In this document: positions 44,319-53,140 of the stretch, piece after piece | Layout: each line of letters opens with the position of its first letter | Numbering within the stretch: the first letter of the stretch is position 1 | Origin: a bacterium | GTDB taxonomy: Bacteria; Bdellovibrionota; Bacteriovoracia; Bacteriovoracales; Bacteriovoracaceae | Direction of reading: 5' to 3' | Assembly (NCBI GenBank): GCA_030425045.1 | Contig: JAUHVL010000012.1 | Coordinates: forward strand, 26,471-90,470 | DNA length: 64,000 nt | Translations under genes and position numbers: made by a program | The notes under the pieces: generated by a model | What the model was told of the DNA's origin: nothing | The model's database searches: none | What the model saw: the letters and a program-made list of their open reading frames with translations, nothing else

Positions 44319-44324
44319 TAATAT
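44319..44324 (+). promoter_or_regulatory. -10 box of the sulfur operon promoter
   Basis: TAATAT, predicted start about 44331. There is no good -35 box, but the FNR-type site occupies -35/-48, the class II activator arrangement. Confidence 0.6.
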
Positions 44325-44358
44325 TAGGATAACAAATAGTTTATCTATGGAGAAGTAT

Positions 44359-45225
44359 ATGAAATTAAAAGTTGAAGCATTTTATGACCAAGCAACCTTT
44401 ACTTTGACTTATGTCGTCTTTGATCCCGAGTCGAAAGACGCCATTGTCATTGACCCTGTGATGGATTACGACCAAGCTTCATCGCAAGTTACATTTCATT
44501 CTCTTGAAAAAGTCTTAAATTTTGTAAAGCAAGAAAACCTAAACTTGCAGTATGTACTAGAAACTCACGCTCATGCGGATCATTTAACAGGTGCAGCAGA
44601 AATCAGAAGAAGAGTTGATGGTGTTAAAGTTGGAATCGGTGAAAGAATAACTCAAGTGCAAGATTTATTTAAAGGGGTCTTTAACTACGATGGTTTAAAA
44701 ACGACAGGTGAGCAGTTTGATACGCTCTTGAATGAAAGCGAAAACTTAAAAGTCGGAACCATTGAAGTGAAAACAATTTTTACTCCAGGGCATACCCCTG
44801 CTTGTGCTTCATTTTTAATTGAAGATATGCTTTTCACTGGTGATGCACTTTTTATGCCTGATTTTGGAACTGGTCGATGTGACTTTCCCGCTGGAAGTGC
44901 CGCTGATCTCTACGACTCTATTCACGGAAAACTTTATCAGCTTCCCGATGAGACCAGAGTTTTCACTGGACATGATTATCAACCTGGTGGTCGAAAACTA
45001 GAATATGAATCAACTATTGGTAAAAATAAAAAAGAGAATGTCTGGTTAAAAGTAGAAACGACAAAAGAAGAATTTGTAGCAAAAAGAGAGGCCCGTGATA
45101 AAAATTTAGAAGCTCCAAGATTGTTACTTCCAAGCGTGCAAGTTAATATTAACGCAGGTGACTTACCACCAGCTGAAACAAACGGAACCAGCTATTTAAA
45201 GATTCCGATTCAAGGAGCAAAGTAA
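44359..45225 (+). CDS. MBL-fold persulfide dioxygenase-like / Blh-type sulfur hydrolase
   Basis: 288 residues (the ATG at 44359 follows TGGAG by 6 bases; an ATG four codons earlier lacks a ribosome site). The metallo-beta-lactamase metal motif is THAHADHLTGA (HxHxDH), with later TPGHTPA (His), FTGDALF (Asp) and FTGHDY (His) completing it, and PDFGTGRCDFP, all as in ETHE1/PDO and Blh enzymes. These oxidise glutathione persulfide to sulfite with a mononuclear Fe. The two YeeE/YedE proteins directly downstream and TauE nearby copy the BigR-type sulfide-detox operons. There is no rhodanese fusion. Confidence 0.87.
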   Translation: MKLKVEAFYDQATFTLTYVVFDPESKDAIVIDPVMDYDQASSQVTFHSLEKVLNFVKQENLNLQYVLETHAHADHLTGAAEIRRRVDGVKVGIGERITQVQDLFKGVFNYDGLKTTGEQFDTLLNESENLKVGTIEVKTIFTPGHTPACASFLIEDMLFTGDALFMPDFGTGRCDFPAGSAADLYDSIHGKLYQLPDETRVFTGHDYQPGGRKLEYESTIGKNKKENVWLKVETTKEEFVAKREARDKNLEAPRLLLPSVQVNINAGDLPPAETNGTSYLKIPIQGAK

Positions 45226-45228
45226 AAA

Positions 45229-45639
45229 ATGGAAATGTTTTTGTATCCTCTTGTTGGGGGAATTCTAATTGGATTATCAAGCTCCACCATGCTTGGAGGA
45301 ATAGGACGAATAACAGGCATTAGTGGAATTATTGGAAATCTTTTTCAAAAACCTAATAGTGAGCTCGCGTGGAGATATGCTTTTTTGTTTGGTCTCTTAG
45401 CAGGCGGGCTATTACTAGTTCGCTTAAAGCCTGAGTTATTTCAATATTCTCTTGAAGCACCTCTCTATAAAGTCATTTTGGCTGGTCTATTAGTAGGCTA
45501 TGGAACTCGCTTAGGAAGTGGGTGTACTTCAGGTCATGGAGTGTGTGGGATGGCAAGACTTGCAAAAAGGTCTTTCGTTGCCACAGGCGTTTTTATGTTT
45601 GTCGCTATTATAACTGTTGCGATTAGAGGAGTGCTCTAA
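45229..45639 (+). CDS. YeeE/YedE-family (sulfur transport) membrane protein, first half
   Basis: 136 residues with four hydrophobic helices. GTRLGSGCTSGHGVCGMARL contains the conserved Cys of YeeE-type thiosulfate/sulfur transporters. Three bases after the dioxygenase, with its last base shared with the next gene. Together with that gene it resembles one full-length YeeE split in two. Confidence 0.85.
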   Translation: MEMFLYPLVGGILIGLSSSTMLGGIGRITGISGIIGNLFQKPNSELAWRYAFLFGLLAGGLLLVRLKPELFQYSLEAPLYKVILAGLLVGYGTRLGSGCTSGHGVCGMARLAKRSFVATGVFMFVAIITVAIRGVL

Positions 45640-46061
45640 TGGGAACATTAATAAGTTTTATTGCGGGAATTATTTTTGCTGTTGGATTGTCCATCTCAGG
45701 AATGGTTAATCCAATGAAAGTTCAAGGCTTTCTCGACTTATTAGGCTTGCATGGAAAATGGGATATCTCATTAATGTTTGTTATGGGCGGAGCTGTTGGC
45801 ATCAATTTTTTCACGTTTAAATTTTTAACTAAAAGAAAACCTTTCTGTTCTCCTGAGCATTTTCTCCCTGAGAAAAAAGAAATTGATCGCAATTTACTAA
45901 TAGGATCTGCAATGTTTGGAGTCGGGTGGGGAATTATGGGTATCTGCCCAGGACCAGCATTAGTAAACTTGGTAACAGGTCATAGTAATGCCATTTTATT
46001 TGTGGTGAGTATGCTAGTGGGAATGGTTATTTTTAAATTTACAGAAAAGATTTGGAATTAA
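45639..46061 (+). CDS. YeeE/YedE-family (DUF6691) membrane protein, second half
   Basis: 140 residues with four hydrophobic helices; SGMVNPMKVQGFLDLLG and GVGWGIMGICPGPALVN are the family's two glycine-rich repeats, with the Cys in GICPGPA probably relaying sulfur. It is likely to pair with the preceding protein. The pairing of two half-size YeeE genes behind a Blh/PDO gene is a recurring arrangement. Confidence 0.85.
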   Translation: MGTLISFIAGIIFAVGLSISGMVNPMKVQGFLDLLGLHGKWDISLMFVMGGAVGINFFTFKFLTKRKPFCSPEHFLPEKKEIDRNLLIGSAMFGVGWGIMGICPGPALVNLVTGHSNAILFVVSMLVGMVIFKFTEKIWN

Positions 46062-46086
46062 TCTAATTATTGAGAGGAGGATATTT

Positions 46087-47049
46087 GTGAAACTAGGTTT
46101 AATGTTTTTAACTTTTTTATTATTTTTTTCAGTTAAGGCAAACGAAGCAGTAAAATTAGATATGAGTGAAGTGAAAGAAAACTTCGAAGCGCTTCCTGAA
46201 ACTCTTATTGATCTTAAAAAAAATGCTAAGCTTATTTCTCTAGGAAAAAAACTTTATCTTGAGCCGCGTTTATCTATCAATAATAAGATCTCATGTAATA
46301 GCTGTCATCGTCTTGATAAATTTGGTGTTGATAATGAGCCGACATCACCTGGTCATGAGGGAAAACGTGGAGATCGTAACTCACCAACTTCGTTTAATGC
46401 AGCCTTGCATACAGCTCAATTTTGGGATGGTCGAGCAAAAGATGTCGAGGAGCAAGCTTTAGGTCCGATCCTAAACCCTGTTGAGATGGGGATGCCAAAT
46501 GAGGCGAGTGTTGTAAAAAAATTAAAGGGAATAAGTGAATATACAGCAGCATTTAAAGCAGCTTTTCCAAAGCAAAAAGATCCCTTAACTTATAAAAATA
46601 TTGGTGTGGCGATAGGGGCTTTTGAAAGAACCCTTATAACTCCATCTCGTTTTGATAAGTTTTTAAAAGGGGATGTGAAAGCCTTAAGCTTAAAAGAAAA
46701 GAGAGGGCTAAAAAAGTTTATGGAGATTGGTTGCACAACTTGCCATAACGGTGCCGCCGTTGGTGGTTATGATTATCAAAAAGTAGGGGCCGTTAATGAA
46801 TATAAAACAGAGGATCTTGGCCGTTATAATGTAACCAAGGATGAAGATGATAAATATGTTTTTAAAGTTCCTTCACTAAGAAATATTGAAAAGACGGCTC
46901 CTTATTTTCATGATGGAAAAGTTCAAACACTCGATAAGGCCATCTCACTCATGGCATGGCATCAGCTAGGTGAGAAGGTTGATAAGGCTTTTATTAGTGA
47001 TGTAAAGGCTTTCTTAGGAAGCTTAACAACGACGAAGAAGTTTAATTAA
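46087..47049 (+). CDS. di-heme cytochrome c peroxidase
   Basis: 320 residues, signal peptide KLGLMFLTFLLFFSVKA. Two CxxCH heme sites: CNSCH (Cys70-His74) and CTTCH (Cys216-His220). The family blocks NSPTSFNAALHTAQFWDGRA and GVAIGAFERTLITPSRFD, and the late KVPSLRNIEKTAPYFHDG with the distal Met/His region, are present. It reduces H2O2 (or another oxidant) in the periplasm with electrons from the respiratory chain. The start is GTG behind AGGAGG. It sits at the end of the sulfur cluster, where sulfide/persulfide metabolism and peroxide stress meet. Start and length fit. Confidence 0.92.
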   Translation: MKLGLMFLTFLLFFSVKANEAVKLDMSEVKENFEALPETLIDLKKNAKLISLGKKLYLEPRLSINNKISCNSCHRLDKFGVDNEPTSPGHEGKRGDRNSPTSFNAALHTAQFWDGRAKDVEEQALGPILNPVEMGMPNEASVVKKLKGISEYTAAFKAAFPKQKDPLTYKNIGVAIGAFERTLITPSRFDKFLKGDVKALSLKEKRGLKKFMEIGCTTCHNGAAVGGYDYQKVGAVNEYKTEDLGRYNVTKDEDDKYVFKVPSLRNIEKTAPYFHDGKVQTLDKAISLMAWHQLGEKVDKAFISDVKAFLGSLTTTKKFN

Positions 47050-49322
47050 AGTCTACCTTCGTTAATAATTTTAAGGTATCGCTGTCTAATAATTTGAAAG
47101 ATATCTAGGGAGGAGTCCTTTTGAATTGCTTCTCCCTGGAGTGGGCTTATAAAATCAGATTTTTTAAAAGAGACATTCTTTAGTCTAGGCTTTGATTCTT
47201 TTCCTTGCAGGTGATGAATTAATGCAACTTTGTTTCTCAATTTATCTAGAAGTTTTTGATTTTTGGGGTTCGTTGTCTTTGCTAACCTTGGTTTTGCCTT
47301 ATTTGAGTTATAACTTGGTAGCCCGGTATGAGCGAAGTAGCCATTAAGGGCAGGTGAAGTTGTTTGGTGAAGCTTTTTTACTCCCGCTAGTAGTGAGGGT
47401 TTATTTTTATTTGCGAGTAGGGATTGGGTATTCTTTTCTATTATTGGAGCAAACTTTTGAAGCTTTTGATATCTCGCAAGACCTCTTTTTGGCGACCCCG
47501 TAAGGATAAGTTGATTTGCTTTCATTATTTCATTAGCAAAAGCTATTGTCTGGGCGCCACCTCTTACTTCTTTAACTGGTTTAAGCTCAACAAAGTTTGC
47601 TTGAGTACAGCTTTTCTTTTGAATACACTGACAACTCTTATCTAATTTTAAAAATTCTGGCCTCAAGACAAAACAAGATGGCCTAACTTTATTCTCAGGA
47701 GAGCTCATCGCAAAGGCCTGAGGGATAAAAAAGTCAATGAGAGATGGTGAACTTGGTCTTGAATAATGTGATACAAATTCATCTATACCAAATTCTGAAA
47801 GGTCAGTATTTTTAATTTCATCAATTTGTGATTGAATGTCTTCAACGGATTCTCCCGTTTCATTTTCAACGATTTCATTTAGTTGATCAGGACTTATTTC
47901 TTGAATTTTATCTTTGTTCTCATCAATTAAGTTTCCTACAGATGAAATGACTTCGTCTGCGGACTCAAGTGCATCTTTACCTTCATTGTATTTTTCAACA
48001 AGTAAAAGCGCTTTAGGAATAATTTGATTTTCAGCATATTCAATGAGATCAATTGGCGTATCGATGAGATTAATTCCTTGTTTCAATCTTTTATCAAAAA
48101 AGTCTGTAAAAATTCGAACTTCTTTTGCTTGGGCATCTAAAAACTCAGTTGCTTTTTTAAGCTTTGCTGAGGCGTAATAGGCATTGCCGGCCATAATTCC
48201 AAAGATAAGTGAGCGACTCCAACCATTAGCGTAGATTTTATCAAGGAACTGTCCTTCAAATGCTAAGTAGGCAGCAGCACCGCCAGCTCCTAGAGGGATA
48301 CCTATTTTATCAAGATCTCCAATGGAAACAGAAAATGCAAAACTTTCTGGAAAAAGAAGTTCAAGAGAGTTTCTAAAAAGTTTGTACTTATTATTTCTTG
48401 CAGTTGAAAAACAGTTTCCACCGCCTCCAAAAGCATTAAAACTTTCCATCACCGCCACTGCTGAAGCTGCAGTAAAACCTACCGCTGCTATTTTGGCGTT
48501 ACGTGCTTTTTTCTTTGTGACTTCGGTCGCTGCTTCTAATGATTTTGTTAGTGATCTTAGCGCTTCAATTTGATTTGAATCCAACCTCTGCATGAGGGTC
48601 TTAAGGTCTTCAATATTTTTTCTTAGTGCCGTTAACTGAGTTCCTACTCCGGAGATACCTTCCTCAAGAGTGTCTTCATCTTTAAGTTTATCTGCATGAG
48701 GTTTCAAGGCCTTCACGTCATTTTGTATTTTTGCAAGAATCTTTTCTAATTTTGCAAATTCCTGAGGGGCAGCTCCTAGCTCTTTGAGCTTATTCATTTC
48801 GAGCTTGTAGTTATTCCAATTCATAAGTTCGAGACCAACCCATGCTGCACTTGAACCAGCAAAGGCGAGCGCTGAAGGTTGAGTACGACACTTAACTCCG
48901 ATAACGATCCCCATAAAAGAGGCAAAACCTAATCCGATGACCGATGAGGCAAGACCTGGAATACTATCTTTAAAAATTCCTTCGCGAACTTCTTTTTCTT
49001 TATTGGTTGAGTAATCAATAAAACCGTCTCTTAATTTTGTCGTATTTTCTTTAAGAAGAAAGTTTTCTGCTCCCATTGAATTCAGTTCATCTTCAGAAAA
49101 GCCCATTAGCCTTAAGACTTCTTTATCCTCCTCTGAAAGAGCGACGAGTTTATTTTCTTCGATAAAACTATTAATCCCGTCTGTGACTTGAATTTCTTTT
49201 AATTTATCAATTTCCTCTTGAGGGAGACCGCCTAATTGTTCTTCAATTAGACCATTGGAGAGGACAATATGTGACCATAATAAAATCCAGCTAATGAATA
49301 ATGTTTTTATGACGTTAAACAT
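47046..49322 (-). CDS. large exported/membrane protein with coiled coils, unknown
   Basis: About 758 residues; the ATG at 49322 is 8 bases after AGAGGA and starts a signal peptide/anchor (NVIKTLFISWILLWSHIVLS). Hydrophobic stretches near 109-130 and 140-155 and again at 270-290, 325-345 and 370-385 suggest several membrane segments. Coiled coils (about 165-250 and 420-530) surround them, and a basic, Lys-rich C-terminus (600-758) contains Cys clusters (SCFVLRPEF, SCQCIQKKSCTQ). No known family. It converges on the cytochrome peroxidase gene with a 4-base overlap. A structural or trafficking role in the envelope is a guess. Confidence 0.6.
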   Translation of the reverse strand: MFNVIKTLFISWILLWSHIVLSNGLIEEQLGGLPQEEIDKLKEIQVTDGINSFIEENKLVALSEEDKEVLRLMGFSEDELNSMGAENFLLKENTTKLRDGFIDYSTNKEKEVREGIFKDSIPGLASSVIGLGFASFMGIVIGVKCRTQPSALAFAGSSAAWVGLELMNWNNYKLEMNKLKELGAAPQEFAKLEKILAKIQNDVKALKPHADKLKDEDTLEEGISGVGTQLTALRKNIEDLKTLMQRLDSNQIEALRSLTKSLEAATEVTKKKARNAKIAAVGFTAASAVAVMESFNAFGGGGNCFSTARNNKYKLFRNSLELLFPESFAFSVSIGDLDKIGIPLGAGGAAAYLAFEGQFLDKIYANGWSRSLIFGIMAGNAYYASAKLKKATEFLDAQAKEVRIFTDFFDKRLKQGINLIDTPIDLIEYAENQIIPKALLLVEKYNEGKDALESADEVISSVGNLIDENKDKIQEISPDQLNEIVENETGESVEDIQSQIDEIKNTDLSEFGIDEFVSHYSRPSSPSLIDFFIPQAFAMSSPENKVRPSCFVLRPEFLKLDKSCQCIQKKSCTQANFVELKPVKEVRGGAQTIAFANEIMKANQLILTGSPKRGLARYQKLQKFAPIIEKNTQSLLANKNKPSLLAGVKKLHQTTSPALNGYFAHTGLPSYNSNKAKPRLAKTTNPKNQKLLDKLRNKVALIHHLQGKESKPRLKNVSFKKSDFISPLQGEAIQKDSSLDIFQIIRQRYLKIINEGRL

Positions 49323-49466
49323 GAAAATCATCCTCTTAGATTATGATAAAGCAGTCTTGAGAGGGCCCAAAAGCATATTTAAATGCCTAGTTTAAGTATC
49401 TGATATTACGTTAAGAGATGCGGTAAATGATTAATTTTAATGGCAAAAATGTATGGCTATAGATCA

Positions 49467-49832
49467 CTAGTCAATAAAATCAGTGTATTTACTAGAATTA
49501 TTCATTGCTTTAGCGATGGGGTATTTTTCGGCATTTTTTTTCATTTTATCAAAGCAAGCTTCGTTTAAATCAATGTCGAGTTTATCAGCGATACGTAAAA
49601 GATAAATAAGAATATCAGCTAGTTCATCTTTTGTTTGAAGGTATTGTTTGCTGTTTTTACTAATTTGATTTGATTCTTTTTCTGTTAGCCATTGAAAAAT
49701 TTCAACCAATTCTGAAGTTTCAACGGAGAGGGCCATTGTTAAATTTTTTACAGAATGAAATTGATCCCAATTTCTTTCATCGCTAAATTTTTTATGAAGG
49801 TCACGAATGTCTTTTGAATTAATTCTTTCCAT
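49467..49832 (-). CDS. MazG-like nucleotide pyrophosphohydrolase
   Basis: 121 residues, all-alpha NTP-PPase. NLTMALSVETSELVEIFQWL followed by a KDELADILIYLLRIADKLDID stretch gives the EExxE...DELAD metal-binding helices typical of MazG/RS21-C6 (dCTPase)-like proteins. They remove unwanted or modified (d)NTPs. Single-domain size fits the RS21-C6 type. Stand-alone gene. Confidence 0.9.
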   Translation of the reverse strand: MERINSKDIRDLHKKFSDERNWDQFHSVKNLTMALSVETSELVEIFQWLTEKESNQISKNSKQYLQTKDELADILIYLLRIADKLDIDLNEACFDKMKKNAEKYPIAKAMNNSSKYTDFID

Positions 49833-49914
49833 TGTGAGACTCTATGAGTTGTTTAGAATTTTGTCAAAAAAGAGTTCATCTATTAATCTACTTCTAACTA
49901 TATGAGGAGTGTCT

Positions 49915-50787
49915 TTGTTTAATTATTTTAAAAAGAGAAAAGAAGTCGGGCTATTTAGGACGAAGGCTAAAACGGACAGTCCTCAAGGGTTGGCTAAGGG
50001 TGTTTTTCAAAAAGATCTTTATTTCTTTTTGATGGAAGCATCGTGGACGAAGTTGTTCTTCTTTGTTTTTATCATTTATCTTATTTCAAATATCTTCTTT
50101 GCCCTTTTATATTCGCTTGATCCTTCCGGTTTGTCTCATCCAGGTGAATCAAACTTTTTAAATTATTTCTTCTTTAGTGTGCAAACCATGTCGACAATTG
50201 GCTATGGGTCCCTTTCGCCTCAGAGTATCTATACAAATTGGATTGTCACAATAGAGGCTGCTTTTGGATTGATTGGTGTTGCAATCATAACAGGAGTAAT
50301 TTTTTCAAAACTATCTAGGCCTTATGCCAAAATTCTTTTTAGTAATAAAATGATTTTTTCTCTTTTTGATGGTCAGAAGTGTTTAGCTTTTCGTTTAGGC
50401 AATACTCGTGGCAATGAGATTGTAGAAGCAAAAGTGACAGTCTCTGCACTGATTGATTACAAAACGAAAGAAGGGAAGGATTTTAGACAAATACTTAACT
50501 TACCACTGAAGCGAAATTATTCTCCTTTTTTTACTCTTACTTGGACTGTTTTTCATCCCGTAGATGAGACTTCTCCACTAAAAGATATTGGAGTTGATTC
50601 AAAAAAATTGAAAGGGTTAGTTGTTACTGTTTCGGGACATGATGGTACGTATTCTAATACCGTCTATGCTCGGTATGTTTATTATCCTGATGATATCGTA
50701 TTTGATAAATACTTTATGGATATAATGGAAGAGTCTTCACAAGGCGTTATGGAAATTGACTATCAAAACTTTCACACGATTGTTTAA
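49915..50787 (+). CDS. prokaryotic inward-rectifier potassium channel (KirBac)
   Basis: About 290 residues. A slide helix and outer helix (about 48-68), pore helix and selectivity filter TIGYG (about 94-98), inner helix (about 106-128) and a beta-rich cytoplasmic domain (about 135-285) with RLGNTRGNEIVEA and FHPVDETSPL match the KirBac/Kir family (MSTIGYGSLSPQ). The GTG at 49909 lies inside the AGGAG Shine-Dalgarno, so the TTG at 49915 is more likely the start. It sets membrane K+ permeability. Single complete gene with no partner. Confidence 0.9.
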   Translation: MFNYFKKRKEVGLFRTKAKTDSPQGLAKGVFQKDLYFFLMEASWTKLFFFVFIIYLISNIFFALLYSLDPSGLSHPGESNFLNYFFFSVQTMSTIGYGSLSPQSIYTNWIVTIEAAFGLIGVAIITGVIFSKLSRPYAKILFSNKMIFSLFDGQKCLAFRLGNTRGNEIVEAKVTVSALIDYKTKEGKDFRQILNLPLKRNYSPFFTLTWTVFHPVDETSPLKDIGVDSKKLKGLVVTVSGHDGTYSNTVYARYVYYPDDIVFDKYFMDIMEESSQGVMEIDYQNFHTIV

Positions 50788-51459
50788 TTACCAAGGAATC
50801 ATTTTTTTATCGCGAAAAAACTGACCAGTCGCAGAATCTTTACCAGCATTGGCAAGCCAGATAGCGGTTTCTGCTCCTTGCTCAGGTGTTCTTGGTGCGG
50901 TATCACCGCCCATTCTTGTTTTAACCCAGCCGGGGCACATGGAATTAATTTTAATATTCTTAGGTAAATTCTTGGCTGCTGTTACGGTGAAAGCATTGAG
51001 ACATGCTTTTGAATATGAATATGAAAATGGACCTGTGAGTCCATCACTGAAAGATCCCCAACCAGAGGAAATATTGACGATACGTCCATAGTTTTTTTTG
51101 ATCATCTCGGGAATAAAGAATTTTATCAGTAAGTAAGGAGCTTTGACATTAACTTGATATGTATATTCGAAGTTTTCTGTTGTTACTTCTAGAAAAGGAT
51201 CTTCTATCAACACACCGGCATTATTTATCAGACAATCAAGATGCTGAAATTTATTTTTTATTTCGTTACAACTTTTTAAAATACTTTGATCGGAAGAAAG
51301 GTCTAGTTTTTGGATCGTGATATTACTTTTAGAAATATCTTTTACTTCGTCAGGGTTTCTACAGCCTAAGATGATTTGATCATCACTTTCGGCCATCAAC
51401 TCGACAATGGCCCGTCCGATTCCACGATTACCCCCAGTCACTAAAATATTTCGTTTCAT
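50788..51459 (-). CDS. short-chain dehydrogenase/reductase
   Basis: 223 residues. NAD(P)-binding TGGNRGIG (about 8-15), NNAG (about 78-81), and the catalytic Ser / YSYSK (Tyr, Lys) triad with NISSGWG preceding it. It ends with PGWVKTRMGG, the usual SDR helix segment. The substrate is unknown. Its start lies 50 bases before the radical SAM gene in the opposite direction, so both share a promoter region. Confidence 0.9.
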   Translation of the reverse strand: MKRNILVTGGNRGIGRAIVELMAESDDQIILGCRNPDEVKDISKSNITIQKLDLSSDQSILKSCNEIKNKFQHLDCLINNAGVLIEDPFLEVTTENFEYTYQVNVKAPYLLIKFFIPEMIKKNYGRIVNISSGWGSFSDGLTGPFSYSYSKACLNAFTVTAAKNLPKNIKINSMCPGWVKTRMGGDTAPRTPEQGAETAIWLANAGKDSATGQFFRDKKMIPW

Positions 51460-51508
51460 AATGAGCTCCGACTTTAAAATAAGTTATGGTCTAGTATATA
51501 CTCTTGCT

Positions 51509-53140
51509 ATGGAAAAAGTCCCTTTTTGTGTTCTTCCTTGGATTCACTCTTATGTCGATGCAGAGAGTAATAGAGCTTTGTGTTGTATTGCAAAGCCTTA
51601 TGAAAATGCTGAAGAGTTAAACGCAATGTCGATTGAGCAGTACGGTGTTTGGCTTGAAAAAAAGAGAGCTCAAATGTTGGAAGGGGAAGTTCCTAAAGAA
51701 TGTTCTCTTTGTGCAAAAGGCGAAGCATTTGAAAAACAAAGAGAGGCCATTAATGAGAATTTGATCGATGATTTTCAAAAAGTTGCACAAGAATCAAATA
51801 TGCCATTAGTGAAAACATATGCTCCCGTTTATCTCGATTACCGAATTGATAATACTTGTAACTTAAGTTGTCTGAGCTGTAGTGGATTTTTGTCTTCCAC
51901 TATTGCAGCTAAGGCAAAAAAAGCAGGGGTACCTTATCAGAATCAAAGTGGTGAGAAAGAAAAGTTTGAAGCAGAATATTTAAAATTAGTTGAGAGAAAC
52001 CAATATGGTACCGTTTATTTTGCTTCGGGAGAGCCATTCGTCAACAAGACTCACTGGGAAACATTAAGAAGACTTGAGGGGAAAGAAAAGCAGTTTAAAC
52101 TTTTTTATAACTCAAATTTAACAGTCAATAAATATCAAGGAAAGCCAATCGACTTTTATCTTAAGAAGTTCAAAAGAATCGATATCTCTTTGAGTTTAGA
52201 TTCATCGGGACAAATTGGTGAGATGCTGAGAATTGGCCTAGATAATGAAAAGTGGCTCAATCACTATCAATATTTATCTGAGGCGGGTTTACTTGATACT
52301 AGTAAAATTTACTGTGTTCTCTCTATTCCTGCCTTGGTTAATTTAAAAAACTTTCTTACGTTCTGTGATGAGATTGGAAGAGAGGTCATCTTTACACCTG
52401 TCCTTGGTAATTCTCACGAGTATTTATTGATGACGAGCACGTTAGATAAAAGCACATTGAACGCTGTTGTTGACTCAGTAGGTGTAAAGAATAATCTTCC
52501 TGATTTTACAAAAGAATCTACCCCGATAAAAGAGCTTTCAAAAGCGAGAATAAAGAGTGCGATAGGTTATTATTATAAGTTATCTATGGCCGGACACCGA
52601 GAAGGTGAATTATTGGAATTTTACCAACAACATCATCTGCTAAAAGAGTGGTTTTATGAGTTAGTAAAACATGCTTTTCTTGAAAGAGAGAATGTACTTA
52701 AATTTGATGAACTGGTTGTTGATTTTGTTTTAGATTTCTTAGTTGATGACATCACCATTATTAGCTGTAATAAATTTGAAAAAAATGATTTCGAAACAAT
52801 CGAGAGGGTTTTAGTTAAAAAAAAAGACCTCATAATCTTCTTTCTACAGCCATCACGAAGTTTTCTGAGGAAAGTGCTGATCAAAAATAGTCTAAATGCT
52901 CGACTCTTAAAAGAAGAGGTTGATTTTTTCAATCGAACGTTGATTGAGTTAAAAAATAAATTTGAAGTAAAGGTCATTCACTTGCCCCCCGAAAAACAAG
53001 AGTTTTTTAAGAAAAGTGGCTTTATTCAATTCGTACTTTTTACTTTAATAAAGATAATTTGGTTTGTTATCCCACAATTGGTTTCAATGCGTGAGAGTTG
53101 GGAAATCAAACATAAAACCAATTCTATAGACCAATTTTAA
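51509..53140 (+). CDS. twitch-type radical SAM protein with C-terminal hydrophobic tail
   Basis: 543 residues. The N-terminus has the pre-core FCVLPWIHSYV...RALCC (conserved in 'twitch' radical SAM proteins of cell-surface or secondary pathways). The core CNLSCLSC (CxxxCxxC) follows, then SGEPF and ISLSLDSSG. Residues about 505-530 are hydrophobic (FIQFVLFTLIKIIWFVIPQL), a possible membrane anchor. No adjacent peptide or maturation partner is evident, so the target is unknown. I place the start at ATG 51509 because the conserved N-terminus begins there; no clear ribosome site. An ATG at 51461 is possible but lies in the divergent promoter region. Confidence 0.75.
   Translation: MEKVPFCVLPWIHSYVDAESNRALCCIAKPYENAEELNAMSIEQYGVWLEKKRAQMLEGEVPKECSLCAKGEAFEKQREAINENLIDDFQKVAQESNMPLVKTYAPVYLDYRIDNTCNLSCLSCSGFLSSTIAAKAKKAGVPYQNQSGEKEKFEAEYLKLVERNQYGTVYFASGEPFVNKTHWETLRRLEGKEKQFKLFYNSNLTVNKYQGKPIDFYLKKFKRIDISLSLDSSGQIGEMLRIGLDNEKWLNHYQYLSEAGLLDTSKIYCVLSIPALVNLKNFLTFCDEIGREVIFTPVLGNSHEYLLMTSTLDKSTLNAVVDSVGVKNNLPDFTKESTPIKELSKARIKSAIGYYYKLSMAGHREGELLEFYQQHHLLKEWFYELVKHAFLERENVLKFDELVVDFVLDFLVDDITIISCNKFEKNDFETIERVLVKKKDLIIFFLQPSRSFLRKVLIKNSLNARLLKEEVDFFNRTLIELKNKFEVKVIHLPPEKQEFFKKSGFIQFVLFTLIKIIWFVIPQLVSMRESWEIKHKTNSIDQF

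Noticed and set aside
51407..51508. Upstream extension of the radical SAM gene
   Set aside because: It overlaps the start of the divergent SDR gene and precedes the conserved N-terminal Cys/Trp block.
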